From positions 26,847 through 90,846 of the forward strand of contig DASZWQ010000037.1 of NCBI GenBank assembly GCA_035546535.1: a DNA stretch of 64,000 bases. Direction: 5' to 3'. The DNA is from Pirellulales bacterium (GTDB lineage: Bacteria; Planctomycetota; Planctomycetia; Pirellulales; JACPPG01). The notes below the pieces were generated by a model, which saw nothing but the letters and a program-made list of their open reading frames with translations, did no database searches and was not told where the DNA came from. This document shows, one piece after another, positions 1 through 9,063 of this stretch. Position numbers and translations under genes: made by a program. The stretch's first letter is position 1; each line of letters opens with the position of its first letter.

Positions 1-462
1 GCTTTGCGTCCACCGCGCCGCGTGTTCGCGGGCAATGAACCGAAAGTCGTCGAGCCCGAAGGCTTTCGCGGCGAGTTCTGGCTGCTGGCGAGCGACTGTG
101 AAATCTACGGCGACACGCTCGCCTACGAACCGGTCTACCGTAACCTCGGCATGTGGGGAAGCACGACCGATCACGCTGTATGGACTTTTGATGTCAAGAA
201 AGCCGCCAAGTACGTCGTGCGCATTGATTATGCATGCGACGAAGCCGTGGCCGGCAATCCCTATCAATTGACCATCGGCGACACCGTGTTCGCGGGCAAG
301 GTACCCAGCACCGGTAACTGGGACACGTATCGTCAGTTGAGCTTGGGACGCCTCTCGCTCAAGCCCGGCCGGTATCAGGTCGTGCTACGTCCCGACGGCG
401 CAATCGCCGGCGCCTTGATGGATCTCAAGAGCGTGCGCATTACGCCCGTTGGACCTGACTGA
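1..462 (+). CDS. C-terminal part of a secreted beta-sandwich protein (partial)
   Basis: The reading frame is open from the first base and ends at TGA 460-462, so the start lies outside the window. The TTG at position 4 is only an internal codon. The visible 150 or so residues look like a carbohydrate-binding or lectin-like beta-sandwich: alternating hydrophobic and aromatic strands, and a segment around residues 50-70 with W and Y residues typical of CBM6/CBM35-like folds. The gene ends 25 bases before a large multihaem cytochrome, so the two are probably co-transcribed and act in the same exported complex. In planctomycetes such C-terminal domains are often attached to haem-binding or dehydrogenase-like proteins. 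Without the N-terminus the function cannot be named. Confidence 0.75.
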   Translation, partial: ALRPPRRVFAGNEPKVVEPEGFRGEFWLLASDCEIYGDTLAYEPVYRNLGMWGSTTDHAVWTFDVKKAAKYVVRIDYACDEAVAGNPYQLTIGDTVFAGKVPSTGNWDTYRQLSLGRLSLKPGRYQVVLRPDGAIAGALMDLKSVRITPVGPD

Positions 463-487
463 ATCGCAGCAGCACGGGCGGCAATTC

Positions 488-3400
488 ATGGCGCGAACAT
501 TTTGTCGTATTTCTGCGTCGCCGTTCACCATGGTCCGCGTCTCGTTCGTGCTTGCGCTCTTGCTCGGGCTGTGGTGCACGATCGCCTGCGCGAGCGCGGC
601 CGGACCGGTTGACGAAGACGACGACGCGCCGCCGGAATTACCAGCCGGCTTGCGCGCGGAAATCACGGCCGCCGGTCGCACGATCTCCCGCATCGATCCC
701 GAGCTGCGCTTTGATTGGACCGAGAGCCCCGTTGACCCGCGATTACCGCCCGGCGACTTCCTGGCGCAGTGGACGGGCAAGCTATCGGTGATCGCTCCAG
801 GAGCGTATCGGTTGCACGTCCATGCCGACAGCGGAAGCATTCGCATCTCGCTCAAGGGCCAAACTCTCGTCGAAGAGTCAGTCGCTGCGCCGCGCTGGCT
901 CGATAGCGAGCCGATCGAGCTGGAATATGGGCATCACGCGATCGCAATCGAATTTCGCGGACGAGCGCCGACCGCAAAGCTCGGCCTGTTCTGGTCAGGA
1001 CCGCGATTTCGCCTCGAGCCGATCCCGCCACGCGCCTTATTGCACGAGCCGCAGGGCGCAGCGGAAGATCGGTTCGAGCAGGGCCGACTGCTCGTGCATG
1101 GGTTGCGCTGCGCGGCCTGCCATGAGATTCCCGATGCGCAGCCGGTGCCGCCCGCACCCTCGCTTGCCAAATTGAAGGGAAATATCGCGAGGTCGTGGCT
1201 GATGAATTGGATCGGCGGCGCGAGAAAGAGCACACCGGACGAGTCGCCACCTTCATCCGATGCTAAAGCGGCGAACGAAGTCGCGCACTCAAGCAAAGTC
1301 GCCCCCAGTTCGGAGAGCCACCCGCTTCCGGCCATTGATGACGTCAAATTCCGCATGCCGGGGCTGGGCCTGACACGCGAAGATGCCCGGCACATCGTGG
1401 CTTTCTTGCTCGAGGAAACAGGCGAGGCTGCAACGAAGCAGGACGAACAAGCGCAAGCAGCGGCCGCAAAGCTCGGCGACGCTGCGGCAGGCGAAACGCT
1501 CTTCGATTCGCTCGGTTGTCTCGGCTGCCACGCACTCAAGGGACTCGGTTCATCGCGGCTCAGCGGCGGAGGCGAGCTCACGAACATCGCCGACAAGCGG
1601 CCAGCGGACTTCTTCGAGCGTTGGCTGGCCGAACCGGCGAGCACGAATCCGACCCATCGCATGCCCGTATTCCCCCTCTCGACGGACGAACGACAGCAGT
1701 TGGCGGCGTACCTTGCCGGGCAGCATTCCAGCGTGCCCGCGGACGGCGTGCCGGCAGATCGGCGCGACTACGGCGGAGAGCAGAGTCGTGGGCGCGCGCT
1801 AGTCGCTACGCATCACTGCGGCGCGTGTCACGAGTTGCCAGCCCGCGGCGGCCAACCGGCGCCCGAACCGGCGGCGATTCGTAAGCAGAAGATCGCCGCG
1901 GACGCTGATTGGGAAAAGAGCTGCGTCGGCGAGCCCGACCCGACGCTAACGCGCCCGGGCTATCGCTTGCGCGCGGAGCAGCGCGCGGCCGTAATTACCT
2001 ACGTACGTGAAATGGCGCAGGGCCCCTCGACAACGGCGATCGCGTCAGCCCGGCTTGATGGCGCGCGCATCATGCAAGATCGCAACTGTCTTGGCTGCCA
2101 TAGTCGTGGGCTGGCGCTTGGCATCGCGGCGCACACGCCCGGAGTGGCCGCGGCGCATCGGCCGCTGGCTGCGGCGCTTTCGACGCTCACGCCGCCAGCG
2201 CTCACGGACGTGGGTGACAAGCTCGAGCGCGCGGCGCTTGTCGAGGCGATGACGGTCGCCGGCGATCCGCGTCGCTCGTGGCTGAAGATCCGGATGCCGC
2301 GCTTCCGCTTCGCGCCCGGCGAGACCGAGGCGCTCGCCGATTGGCTGATCCGCACTGATCGAATGCCTGATCGGCCGGTGCCTGAGTCGGAAACGCTTGC
2401 CGATGCATTACTAACGACCGCCGGAGGGCGACTGGTATCGGCCCAAGGGTTCGGCTGCGCAAGCTGCCATCAGATCGGCAAGTCGATTCCGAAGCAAGAC
2501 AACCCGGCCGCGCGCGGTACTGATCTATCGCTCGTGGGGAAGCGCATTCGTCGCGAGTGGTTCGATCGCTGGGTGCGCAATCCGGCGCGCATCGTCCCGC
2601 GCATGGAAATGCCGGCCATCGAAATTCCGGCCGGCGGCGTCCTGAACGAACGGCTCGACGATCAACTTGCGGCCGTGTGGCACGTGCTCAATGAGCCGGG
2701 CTTCACTCCGCCGGCGGCCGCCGCGGTGCGCATAGTAAGCACGCGGAACATGCCGAACGAACCTGAGCCGGCCGCGATACTGACCGACGTGCTGCGCATC
2801 GAAAAGCGCGCTTATGTGCGACCCTTCGTTGTCGGGCTGGCGAACCGCCACACTGTGCTTTTGGATATGGAGCAGAACCGGCTGGCGGGCTGGTGGATCG
2901 GCGATGCGGCGCGCGAGCGAACCGAAGGAAAGCGTTGGTTTTGGGAGCCCGGCGGGACGCACCTGCTCGCGCCGAGGCGCCTAGGGACCCGCGAGCTCGT
3001 GCTCAAGCGCGACGGACAAACCATCGCGCCGGTCGCGGCGCCGCAATTCGTAGCGCTCGTCGACTCCTGGCAACACGTCGAGGGGGGCGTGTCAGTCGAT
3101 TACCGGCTGACGTTCCCCACGGACGGCGACGAGTCGCCGCTCACCGTCCACGTGTCGCAGCGCGTGACCGCGATTGCCGCCAACAACAATTCCGGTCATG
3201 CCGGCTTCGAACGCCGCTTGGAAATTCGCGGCGTGCCCGAGGGTACCGAGATCGTCTGGCGGCCGCTCGACGAGGGAACAACCGGGACGATGACGAGAAA
3301 CCAATATGTGGCGACAGGCGGTCCGGCGGGCGACCTGTTTTTGACGATACTCCGACCTGAAAGCGCAACCATCGGCGACAATTCGGGCCCGACGATCACC

Positions 3401-4921
3401 CTCGCTTCGGCGGGCGCGGATGTGCCGCTCATCACCGCTGTGGAATACCGCAGTCAATTGGCGGCGGACCGCGTGCCGGCGCCCGCCGCCGCGGTGGCGC
3501 AATCTCGCCCGGCGGTCCCTTTGCACTGCGTGCCGGGCTTCGAAGCGGTGCGCTTGCCTTTACCGGCGAGCGAAATGCCCACTGGTTTTGCGTGGCGGGC
3601 CGACGGAACTCTCATGTTCACGTCTCTCAAGGGGGGCGCGTGGCTCGCGCCCGATACCGACGGCGACGGGCTGGCCGACACGTTGCGCCCGCTAGCCGAC
3701 GAGTTGGCCGCTCCGTATGGGCTGTTGGCGCGCGGGGATGGCACGGTGGACGTCAGCAATAAAAATGGCCTGCTGCGGCTCTCCGACTTTGATGCTCAGG
3801 GGCGCGCGCGCCGCGCCGATGTGGTGGCCGATGGCTGGGGACACACGGCCGATTATCACGATTGGGTCGTGGGCCCGGTGAGCGACGGCGCGAGCGGATA
3901 TTATCTGGCACTTCCCTGTCGACAAGACGAGCGGGACGACGCCGCGGCGCGCTGGCGCGGCTGGTCGCTCCACCTCGTTCCCCGGAATCCAACTAGTGAC
4001 AATCCTCGCCGCTACGAACTCGTCCCTTTCTGCTCGGGCTTGCGCTTTCCCATGGGGCTCGCGCGCAAACCGGACGGCGCGCTTTTCGCCACCGACAACC
4101 AAGGACATTACAACCCTTACAACGAACTGAATCATTTGACCGCCGGCGCGCACTATGGCTTCATGAACAAGAGCGAGGCGCGGAAAGGCACGGCGCTGCC
4201 ACGGCAGGACGCGGCCATCGAAATACCGCATCCCTGGACGCGCAGCGTAAACGGCATCTGTTTTCTGACCACGCCCGAGAGCGTGCGCGCCGCGACAGGT
4301 CACGCCGCGTTCGGCCCTTGGGAGGGGCACCTCGTCGGTTGCGAATACGACACCAGGCGCCTGGTGCGCATGAGCCTGGAGCGGATCGGCGACGTGTATC
4401 AAGGCGCTGCCTATCCCCTGAGCAGCGAGCCGGCCGAGGGGGAAGAAACGTTCGAGGGGCCGATCGCGTGCGGGGTGGCGCCCGACGGCTGGCTCTACAT
4501 CGGCAACATGCGCGACAGCGGCTGGGGGGCAGGTCAGAACACCGGATCGATCGTGCGCTTACGCCCGCGTGGTTCGTTGCCATCGGGAATCGCCGAGGTG
4601 CGCGCGGCGGCAAGCGGCTTCACTATCCTCTTCACGCAAGAAGTCGACACGGCCGCCGCAGGCAATGTGGCAAACTACGTCGTCGAGTCGTTCCGCCGCG
4701 TCACGACGTCCGACTACGGCGGCCCCGACGTCGACCGGCGGACCGAGGTGATTCGCTCAGCCAATGTGTCAAGCGACCGGCGCTCGGTGCGGCTTGCCCT
4801 CGATTCGTTGCGGCCGGGCTTTGTCTACGAATTTCATCTTCAAAACATGGCCGCGGCAGGAAAGCTGTTTTTTCCGGGCGAAGCCTACTACACGCTGCGG
4901 GTCGTGCCCACGGAGAATTGA
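488..4921 (+). CDS. Large exported multihaem cytochrome c with PA14 and beta-propeller domains
   Basis: About 1477 residues. An N-terminal signal peptide is visible; ATG 488 is chosen, and ATG 530 (MVRVSFVLALLLG...) is a possible alternative. Residues about 45-180 resemble a PA14 domain. Five CXXCH haem c motifs follow at residues 208 (CAACH), 344 (CLGCH), 444 (CGACH), 534 (CLGCH) and 657 (CASCH). A beta-rich segment (about 745-1010) then leads into a sorbosone-dehydrogenase-like propeller (about 1015-1350, with a DTDGDGLADT calcium-loop-like stretch), and a small beta domain closes the protein. This is the PVC-type haem-binding architecture common in planctomycetes, probably periplasmic and redox active. 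The substrate is not evident; a carbohydrate or alcohol is an inference from the propeller. Confidence 0.88.
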   Translation: MARTFCRISASPFTMVRVSFVLALLLGLWCTIACASAAGPVDEDDDAPPELPAGLRAEITAAGRTISRIDPELRFDWTESPVDPRLPPGDFLAQWTGKLSVIAPGAYRLHVHADSGSIRISLKGQTLVEESVAAPRWLDSEPIELEYGHHAIAIEFRGRAPTAKLGLFWSGPRFRLEPIPPRALLHEPQGAAEDRFEQGRLLVHGLRCAACHEIPDAQPVPPAPSLAKLKGNIARSWLMNWIGGARKSTPDESPPSSDAKAANEVAHSSKVAPSSESHPLPAIDDVKFRMPGLGLTREDARHIVAFLLEETGEAATKQDEQAQAAAAKLGDAAAGETLFDSLGCLGCHALKGLGSSRLSGGGELTNIADKRPADFFERWLAEPASTNPTHRMPVFPLSTDERQQLAAYLAGQHSSVPADGVPADRRDYGGEQSRGRALVATHHCGACHELPARGGQPAPEPAAIRKQKIAADADWEKSCVGEPDPTLTRPGYRLRAEQRAAVITYVREMAQGPSTTAIASARLDGARIMQDRNCLGCHSRGLALGIAAHTPGVAAAHRPLAAALSTLTPPALTDVGDKLERAALVEAMTVAGDPRRSWLKIRMPRFRFAPGETEALADWLIRTDRMPDRPVPESETLADALLTTAGGRLVSAQGFGCASCHQIGKSIPKQDNPAARGTDLSLVGKRIRREWFDRWVRNPARIVPRMEMPAIEIPAGGVLNERLDDQLAAVWHVLNEPGFTPPAAAAVRIVSTRNMPNEPEPAAILTDVLRIEKRAYVRPFVVGLANRHTVLLDMEQNRLAGWWIGDAARERTEGKRWFWEPGGTHLLAPRRLGTRELVLKRDGQTIAPVAAPQFVALVDSWQHVEGGVSVDYRLTFPTDGDESPLTVHVSQRVTAIAANNNSGHAGFERRLEIRGVPEGTEIVWRPLDEGTTGTMTRNQYVATGGPAGDLFLTILRPESATIGDNSGPTITLASAGADVPLITAVEYRSQLAADRVPAPAAAVAQSRPAVPLHCVPGFEAVRLPLPASEMPTGFAWRADGTLMFTSLKGGAWLAPDTDGDGLADTLRPLADELAAPYGLLARGDGTVDVSNKNGLLRLSDFDAQGRARRADVVADGWGHTADYHDWVVGPVSDGASGYYLALPCRQDERDDAAARWRGWSLHLVPRNPTSDNPRRYELVPFCSGLRFPMGLARKPDGALFATDNQGHYNPYNELNHLTAGAHYGFMNKSEARKGTALPRQDAAIEIPHPWTRSVNGICFLTTPESVRAATGHAAFGPWEGHLVGCEYDTRRLVRMSLERIGDVYQGAAYPLSSEPAEGEETFEGPIACGVAPDGWLYIGNMRDSGWGAGQNTGSIVRLRPRGSLPSGIAEVRAAASGFTILFTQEVDTAAAGNVANYVVESFRRVTTSDYGGPDVDRRTEVIRSANVSSDRRSVRLALDSLRPGFVYEFHLQNMAAAGKLFFPGEAYYTLRVVPTEN

Positions 4922-5030
4922 CCCGGCATAGTATGCTTCTGAAGGGACTAAAGCGGTCGCTTGCGATAACCGCGGTAGTAACCGAGAATCCGTGCTTTCG
5001 GGTCGCACATCCTCGCTCGATCGATGCCGC

Positions 5031-5750
5031 ATGCAGCTCTCGAATCTCCACCAGGTGCCCACGGCGGTGCGCGACTCGGTTCGAGAGTACGCCGAGCGGG
5101 TAGTGGCCTATGGCGGCGAGCACGTGCTGGGGCTCACGATTTATGGCGCCGCGGCCGGCCCAGGGTTCGATGGCAGCTTGCACATGGTTCACAGCCTGCT
5201 CATGGTCGACAGCCTGGGCTTGGACATTTTGCGCCGGCTGTCGGGGGATGGAACTCACTTCGGCCGCCGGCGGATCACGGCGCCGGTCGTGATGACGCCC
5301 GACTTTTTGAAAGCATCGCGCGATGCCTTCCCCTTGGAATTGATCGAAATCCAGCAGCAGCGCCTGGTGCTTTTGGGCGAGGACTACCTGGCCGACGTTA
5401 CGTTTGACGCAGAGCACGTCCGTTTGCAGTGCGAACGCGAGCTGAAGTCGATCTCGGTCGGCATGCGACAGGCCGTGGTCGTGGACGGCACCAAGGAATC
5501 CACGATTCACAAGGCGGCGCTACCGGCGCTGTACAGCCTGCTGCGGGTGCTGCGCGGCATGTTGTGGTTGAAGGGGCAGCGTCAGCCCTTGCCGGCGGCA
5601 AAGATTCTGGCCGAAATCGAGAATCTGGCCGGGCGTCATTTGCCCGGGGTCCGCGAGGCGTTCGAATTTCCGTCCAGCGTCAGTTGGCTGACCTTCGAAA
5701 GACTTTACAACCACGTCGAAGTCCTGGGACAACTCGTCGATGGCTGGTAA
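5031..5750 (+). CDS. Conserved-looking protein of unknown function, possibly nucleotidyltransferase-like
   Basis: A 239-residue cytoplasmic protein with no signal or membrane segment. The start ATG 5031 (MQLSNLHQVP) is preferred over an in-frame upstream start at 4992, because the extra residues look non-coding. The N-terminal third contains LTIYGAAAGPGFDG followed by LLMVDSL, which loosely recalls the G-S/A motif and acidic strand of MNT-type nucleotidyltransferases. The second half is helical and could be HEPN-like. The catalytic Asp pair is not clear, so this fold is only an inference. Its stop overlaps the start of the following TPM-domain gene by 11 bases, so the two are translationally coupled. 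Confidence 0.7.
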   Translation: MQLSNLHQVPTAVRDSVREYAERVVAYGGEHVLGLTIYGAAAGPGFDGSLHMVHSLLMVDSLGLDILRRLSGDGTHFGRRRITAPVVMTPDFLKASRDAFPLELIEIQQQRLVLLGEDYLADVTFDAEHVRLQCERELKSISVGMRQAVVVDGTKESTIHKAALPALYSLLRVLRGMLWLKGQRQPLPAAKILAEIENLAGRHLPGVREAFEFPSSVSWLTFERLYNHVEVLGQLVDGW

Positions 5751-6558
5751 GACGTCGCTGGCAGCTCTCTGGTCGATCGCGCTTTTGCTCGCGGCATGCA
5801 CGGCACATGCCGATGCCGCGGTCACGGTTCAGGATCCCGGCACACGCATCGTTGACCAGGCAGGCGTGATCGATGCCGCCACAAAGCAAAAGCTCACGAA
5901 CTATCTGGCCGAACTCGAGGCCAAGACCGGCGCGCAAGTCAAAGTGCTGACGATTCTCAGCACGGACGGCGAGGAGATCTTCGAATTTGCCCAGCGGCAC
6001 TACGAGCTGTGGAAGCTCGGCCAGAAAGGCAAGGACAACGGCGCGCTCATCATTCTCGATGTCGGCGATCATAAAGTACGCATCCACACCGGCTATGGTC
6101 TGGAGGGAGCGCTGCCGGATTCCTTTTGCGGCTCGTTGTCGCGCAAGATTCGCGACGACTTCTTCCGCGCGGGGCGTTATAGCGACGGCATCAATGAGAT
6201 GACGATCGCCGTGGCCAACAAGGTGGCCGACGACGCGGGCGTGAAGCTCGACGGCGTGCCGCCCGTCCGGCATCAGGTTGATGAAGGGATCCACCCGATG
6301 GCCGCGTTCGTGCTGCTGGTCTTCCTGATGCTCTTCGTCTTCGTGATTTACTCGTCGATGCGCCGGCAACACCATCGGCGCGTGTGGGGCACCGATCTCA
6401 CCGATATGTGGTACTGGGGCCGGGTGCTGGGAGACGTCGGCGTATCGGTGCTTTCCTCGGGTGGCAGCGGCAGCTCCGGAGGGGGATTCGGCGGCGGGGG
6501 CGGATCGTTCGGCGGCGGCGGTAGCTCAGGGGGGGGCGGCGGCGGAGCCAGTTGGTGA
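5740..6558 (+). CDS. TPM-domain membrane protein (YgcG-like)
   Basis: 272 residues: a signal peptide (residues 1-27), a TPM domain (about 30-170, containing the strand-rich GALIILDVGDHKVRIHTGYG), one transmembrane helix (about 187-207) and a C-terminal low-complexity tail made almost entirely of Gly and Ser ending in GGGGASW. This is the classic layout of the YgcG/TPM_phosphatase family: periplasmic or extracytoplasmic TPM domain, membrane anchor, Gly-rich tail. The family has been linked to acid phosphatase activity in plants and to membrane-protein assembly in bacteria; which applies here is unknown. The start ATG overlaps the end of the upstream unknown gene, which suggests joint expression. 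Confidence 0.88.
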   Translation: MAGKTSLAALWSIALLLAACTAHADAAVTVQDPGTRIVDQAGVIDAATKQKLTNYLAELEAKTGAQVKVLTILSTDGEEIFEFAQRHYELWKLGQKGKDNGALIILDVGDHKVRIHTGYGLEGALPDSFCGSLSRKIRDDFFRAGRYSDGINEMTIAVANKVADDAGVKLDGVPPVRHQVDEGIHPMAAFVLLVFLMLFVFVIYSSMRRQHHRRVWGTDLTDMWYWGRVLGDVGVSVLSSGGSGSSGGGFGGGGGSFGGGGSSGGGGGGASW

Positions 6559-6590
6559 CACGCTCGCTACCATGACGCGACCAACGGGCC

Positions 6591-8942
6591 TCATTTCGAG
6601 CCCTGAGAATTCTCTTGCAGTCGCAAGGTGGCAGCAAGGCTTTCTTTGTATTTGCTGACCGTGGGGAAGCGGTCGACCAGTTTTCTGCGCAGGGAGACTG
6701 CCTGCCGCAAAGACTGCTCCGCCTCGGCAAAGGCCTTCAGGTCGCGTTGAATGACCGCGCAGTCGACGTAGGTCGCCGCCAGTTGGTTCTGAATTTCTCC
6801 GTTCGCGGGATTATCGCGCGCCACGCGACCAAGAATCATGGCGGCGCGCTGGTGCGCTTGAAGAGCTTCGACATCCCGGCCAGTTTTGTATTCCGCCAAT
6901 CCCAGGCGCGCATAGGCGGTTCCCAATTGTTCTTGATAGCGGCCTTCGTCAGGATGTTCGCGCATCAATCCTTCGCGAATGGAAATCGCCTGTTGCAGTT
7001 GTGACACCGCGTCGCCGAATCGACCGCGCTGGAGCGCCACGACGGCGAGATTGTCGTAGCTCCAGGCGAGCTCCTCTTGGTACATTTCGTTTTTCGGATA
7101 TTCGTTGGCAAGCGATTGGCGCGCTTCGAGCGCTACCAGGTGCCCGGTCTGCGCCTCGTCCAGTTGGTTATGCACCTGCTTGAGCCTGGCCAGATCGGTT
7201 TGCGTGGTGGCAAGCCGCTCGCGGTAACGGGGCTCTTGCGGAACTTCTCGCACCACTTGTTGGCGCAGGTCAATTCCCTTGCGCAGAAATTTCTCGGCCT
7301 GGCTGGTGTCCCCCAGATCATTTACGAACGTGGCCGCCGCCACGTAGTCGCTGGCCAGGTCCTCGCGGTGCTCGGCGACCGTCGGATGAAGGTCCGCGAT
7401 GGCCTGGCGGATCTCGATCGCCTCCAACTGGGACGCGAGAGCATCGCCGGAACGCTGTGCCTTCCGCTGCGCCAAAGCCAGGTTGGTATAGCCGAGCGCC
7501 AGCTCCGATTGATAAGCGGTAACCGAAGGATATTCGCTCGCGATCTCGCGGCGTAAGTCGATGGCCTGGCGATAGGAGGGAATCGCCTCCTCGTAGCGGC
7601 CCGCGGCGTACAGTGCCCCGCCGAGATTTTGATAGGCGACCCAGCACGTTGGATTCTGCTGAATCGTATCTTCGTAGAGCGTGAACAAATCGTGATAGAC
7701 GTACGTGCGCTCATGACTGATCATGGCCAGGGCGAGCAACAGGCCGCCGAAAATAACCGGCGCAACCCAATGCAAGCTCGCCGCCAGGCGCGTCGCAATG
7801 AGTGCCAGGCAGGCCGCCGCCAAGGCGAACATTGCCAGCGACGCGTGATATTGAAAATGATCGGCGACGTATGAATAACGAAACGGAAAAACGTTGAAGA
7901 ACCCGAGCGCCGGTACCAACACCCCCACAAAGATCAGCACGGCCGCCAGCGGCCCGCGCCCCACGCGGCCGCGCGCAAGCCACAACAACACGATCACGGC
8001 GAGAACCGAGCCCGGGTAGGCGTACTGCCACCGCTCGGCGGGATCGACCGTCCAGCGCGGATAGAAAAACACAAGCTGCCGCGGCCATGCGAGCTTTTCA
8101 ACATAGAACCACACGGCGCGCCCCGCCACGATCGAGCGCGCCGGCAATGTCAGCTCCCACTCTTCTCCCTTGGCCCCCACGTGCCCCAACTCCAACCAGG
8201 CGGTGACGCACGCCAGCGCGATGCCAATCACGAAAAACGGCATGAGCCAAAGTATGTCGCCTTTCGCAAGCCGTCCGCGCTTCCACCAGTAGATCACCAG
8301 CAGCACGGCCGGGACCGATGCCGTCACGGTCTTGCTCAATAGCGCCGCCACGAAGAGCAACAGCGCGAGCAAGTAGTAACGAATGCGGCCCCAGGCAAAT
8401 CCGGTTTCGAGCGTGGGGGGCTCGTTCTCGAACGGCGCGAAGCGCAGATAAGCAAACAACGAACCCAACGCCAAGGCGCAGGACAACACATTCTTGCGTT
8501 CAGTGATCCAGGCGACGCTCTCGGTACAAACGGGGTGCACCGCAAATAGCGCCGCGGCCAGCCAGGCGCCGGGCACCCCGAGACGAACGAACAGCCGCCA
8601 GGCAAGCAGGACCGCCGCCGCGTGGAGTGCCAGATTTACCGCGTGGTACCCGCGAGGATCCAATCCCCACAGATGGTACTCGACCCAAAACGTCGAATGC
8701 GTAAGTGGGTAATACTGCGGCAACGATCGAGGGGCCAACCAGATTCTGGCCAGGCCTCGAGTGCTTGTTAGCGTCTTGTTCTTTTCGACATGGACGTCGT
8801 CGTCCCAGATAAACCCATTTTCGAGGGTGGGAAAGTAAACGACGACGACCAACAGTACCAAGGCCGCGGCGCAGACCCAGTCCCACACGGCCGATGGCGG
8901 GACCGCTTTTGGCTCGCGAATGCGCTCTTTAGGACGTAACAT
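6591..8942 (-). CDS. Polytopic membrane protein with C-terminal TPR repeats (TMTC-like)
   Basis: 783 residues. The N-terminal 430 residues hold about ten hydrophobic helices. Between the first two is NGFIWDDDVHVEKN, followed by YYPLTHSTFW and an ITERKN segment, the pattern of GT-C/ArnT-related membrane proteins and eukaryotic TMTC O-mannosyltransferases. The remaining 350 residues are successive TPR units (AYQNLGGALYAAGRYEEAI and so on), several of them long variants that interrupt the usual 34-residue period. A role in protein glycosylation is an inference from the TMTC resemblance; bacterial members are mostly uncharacterised. The gene is convergent with the TPM gene (32-base gap). Upstream, a TACAAT box and a short GC hairpin in the leader are visible but not compelling. 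Confidence 0.85.
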   Translation of the reverse strand: MLRPKERIREPKAVPPSAVWDWVCAAALVLLVVVVYFPTLENGFIWDDDVHVEKNKTLTSTRGLARIWLAPRSLPQYYPLTHSTFWVEYHLWGLDPRGYHAVNLALHAAAVLLAWRLFVRLGVPGAWLAAALFAVHPVCTESVAWITERKNVLSCALALGSLFAYLRFAPFENEPPTLETGFAWGRIRYYLLALLLFVAALLSKTVTASVPAVLLVIYWWKRGRLAKGDILWLMPFFVIGIALACVTAWLELGHVGAKGEEWELTLPARSIVAGRAVWFYVEKLAWPRQLVFFYPRWTVDPAERWQYAYPGSVLAVIVLLWLARGRVGRGPLAAVLIFVGVLVPALGFFNVFPFRYSYVADHFQYHASLAMFALAAACLALIATRLAASLHWVAPVIFGGLLLALAMISHERTYVYHDLFTLYEDTIQQNPTCWVAYQNLGGALYAAGRYEEAIPSYRQAIDLRREIASEYPSVTAYQSELALGYTNLALAQRKAQRSGDALASQLEAIEIRQAIADLHPTVAEHREDLASDYVAAATFVNDLGDTSQAEKFLRKGIDLRQQVVREVPQEPRYRERLATTQTDLARLKQVHNQLDEAQTGHLVALEARQSLANEYPKNEMYQEELAWSYDNLAVVALQRGRFGDAVSQLQQAISIREGLMREHPDEGRYQEQLGTAYARLGLAEYKTGRDVEALQAHQRAAMILGRVARDNPANGEIQNQLAATYVDCAVIQRDLKAFAEAEQSLRQAVSLRRKLVDRFPTVSKYKESLAATLRLQENSQGSK

Positions 8943-9063
8943 GGGCGTGCGCTAAACAGGTCGTTGGTCAGGGGCCGAGGCCCCCGAGGAATTGTACTTT
9001 GCCGACGCCACTGGTCGGAAGCGCAGGATGATCGACTTACCGCACACGAGAGATCTGTTGCCC

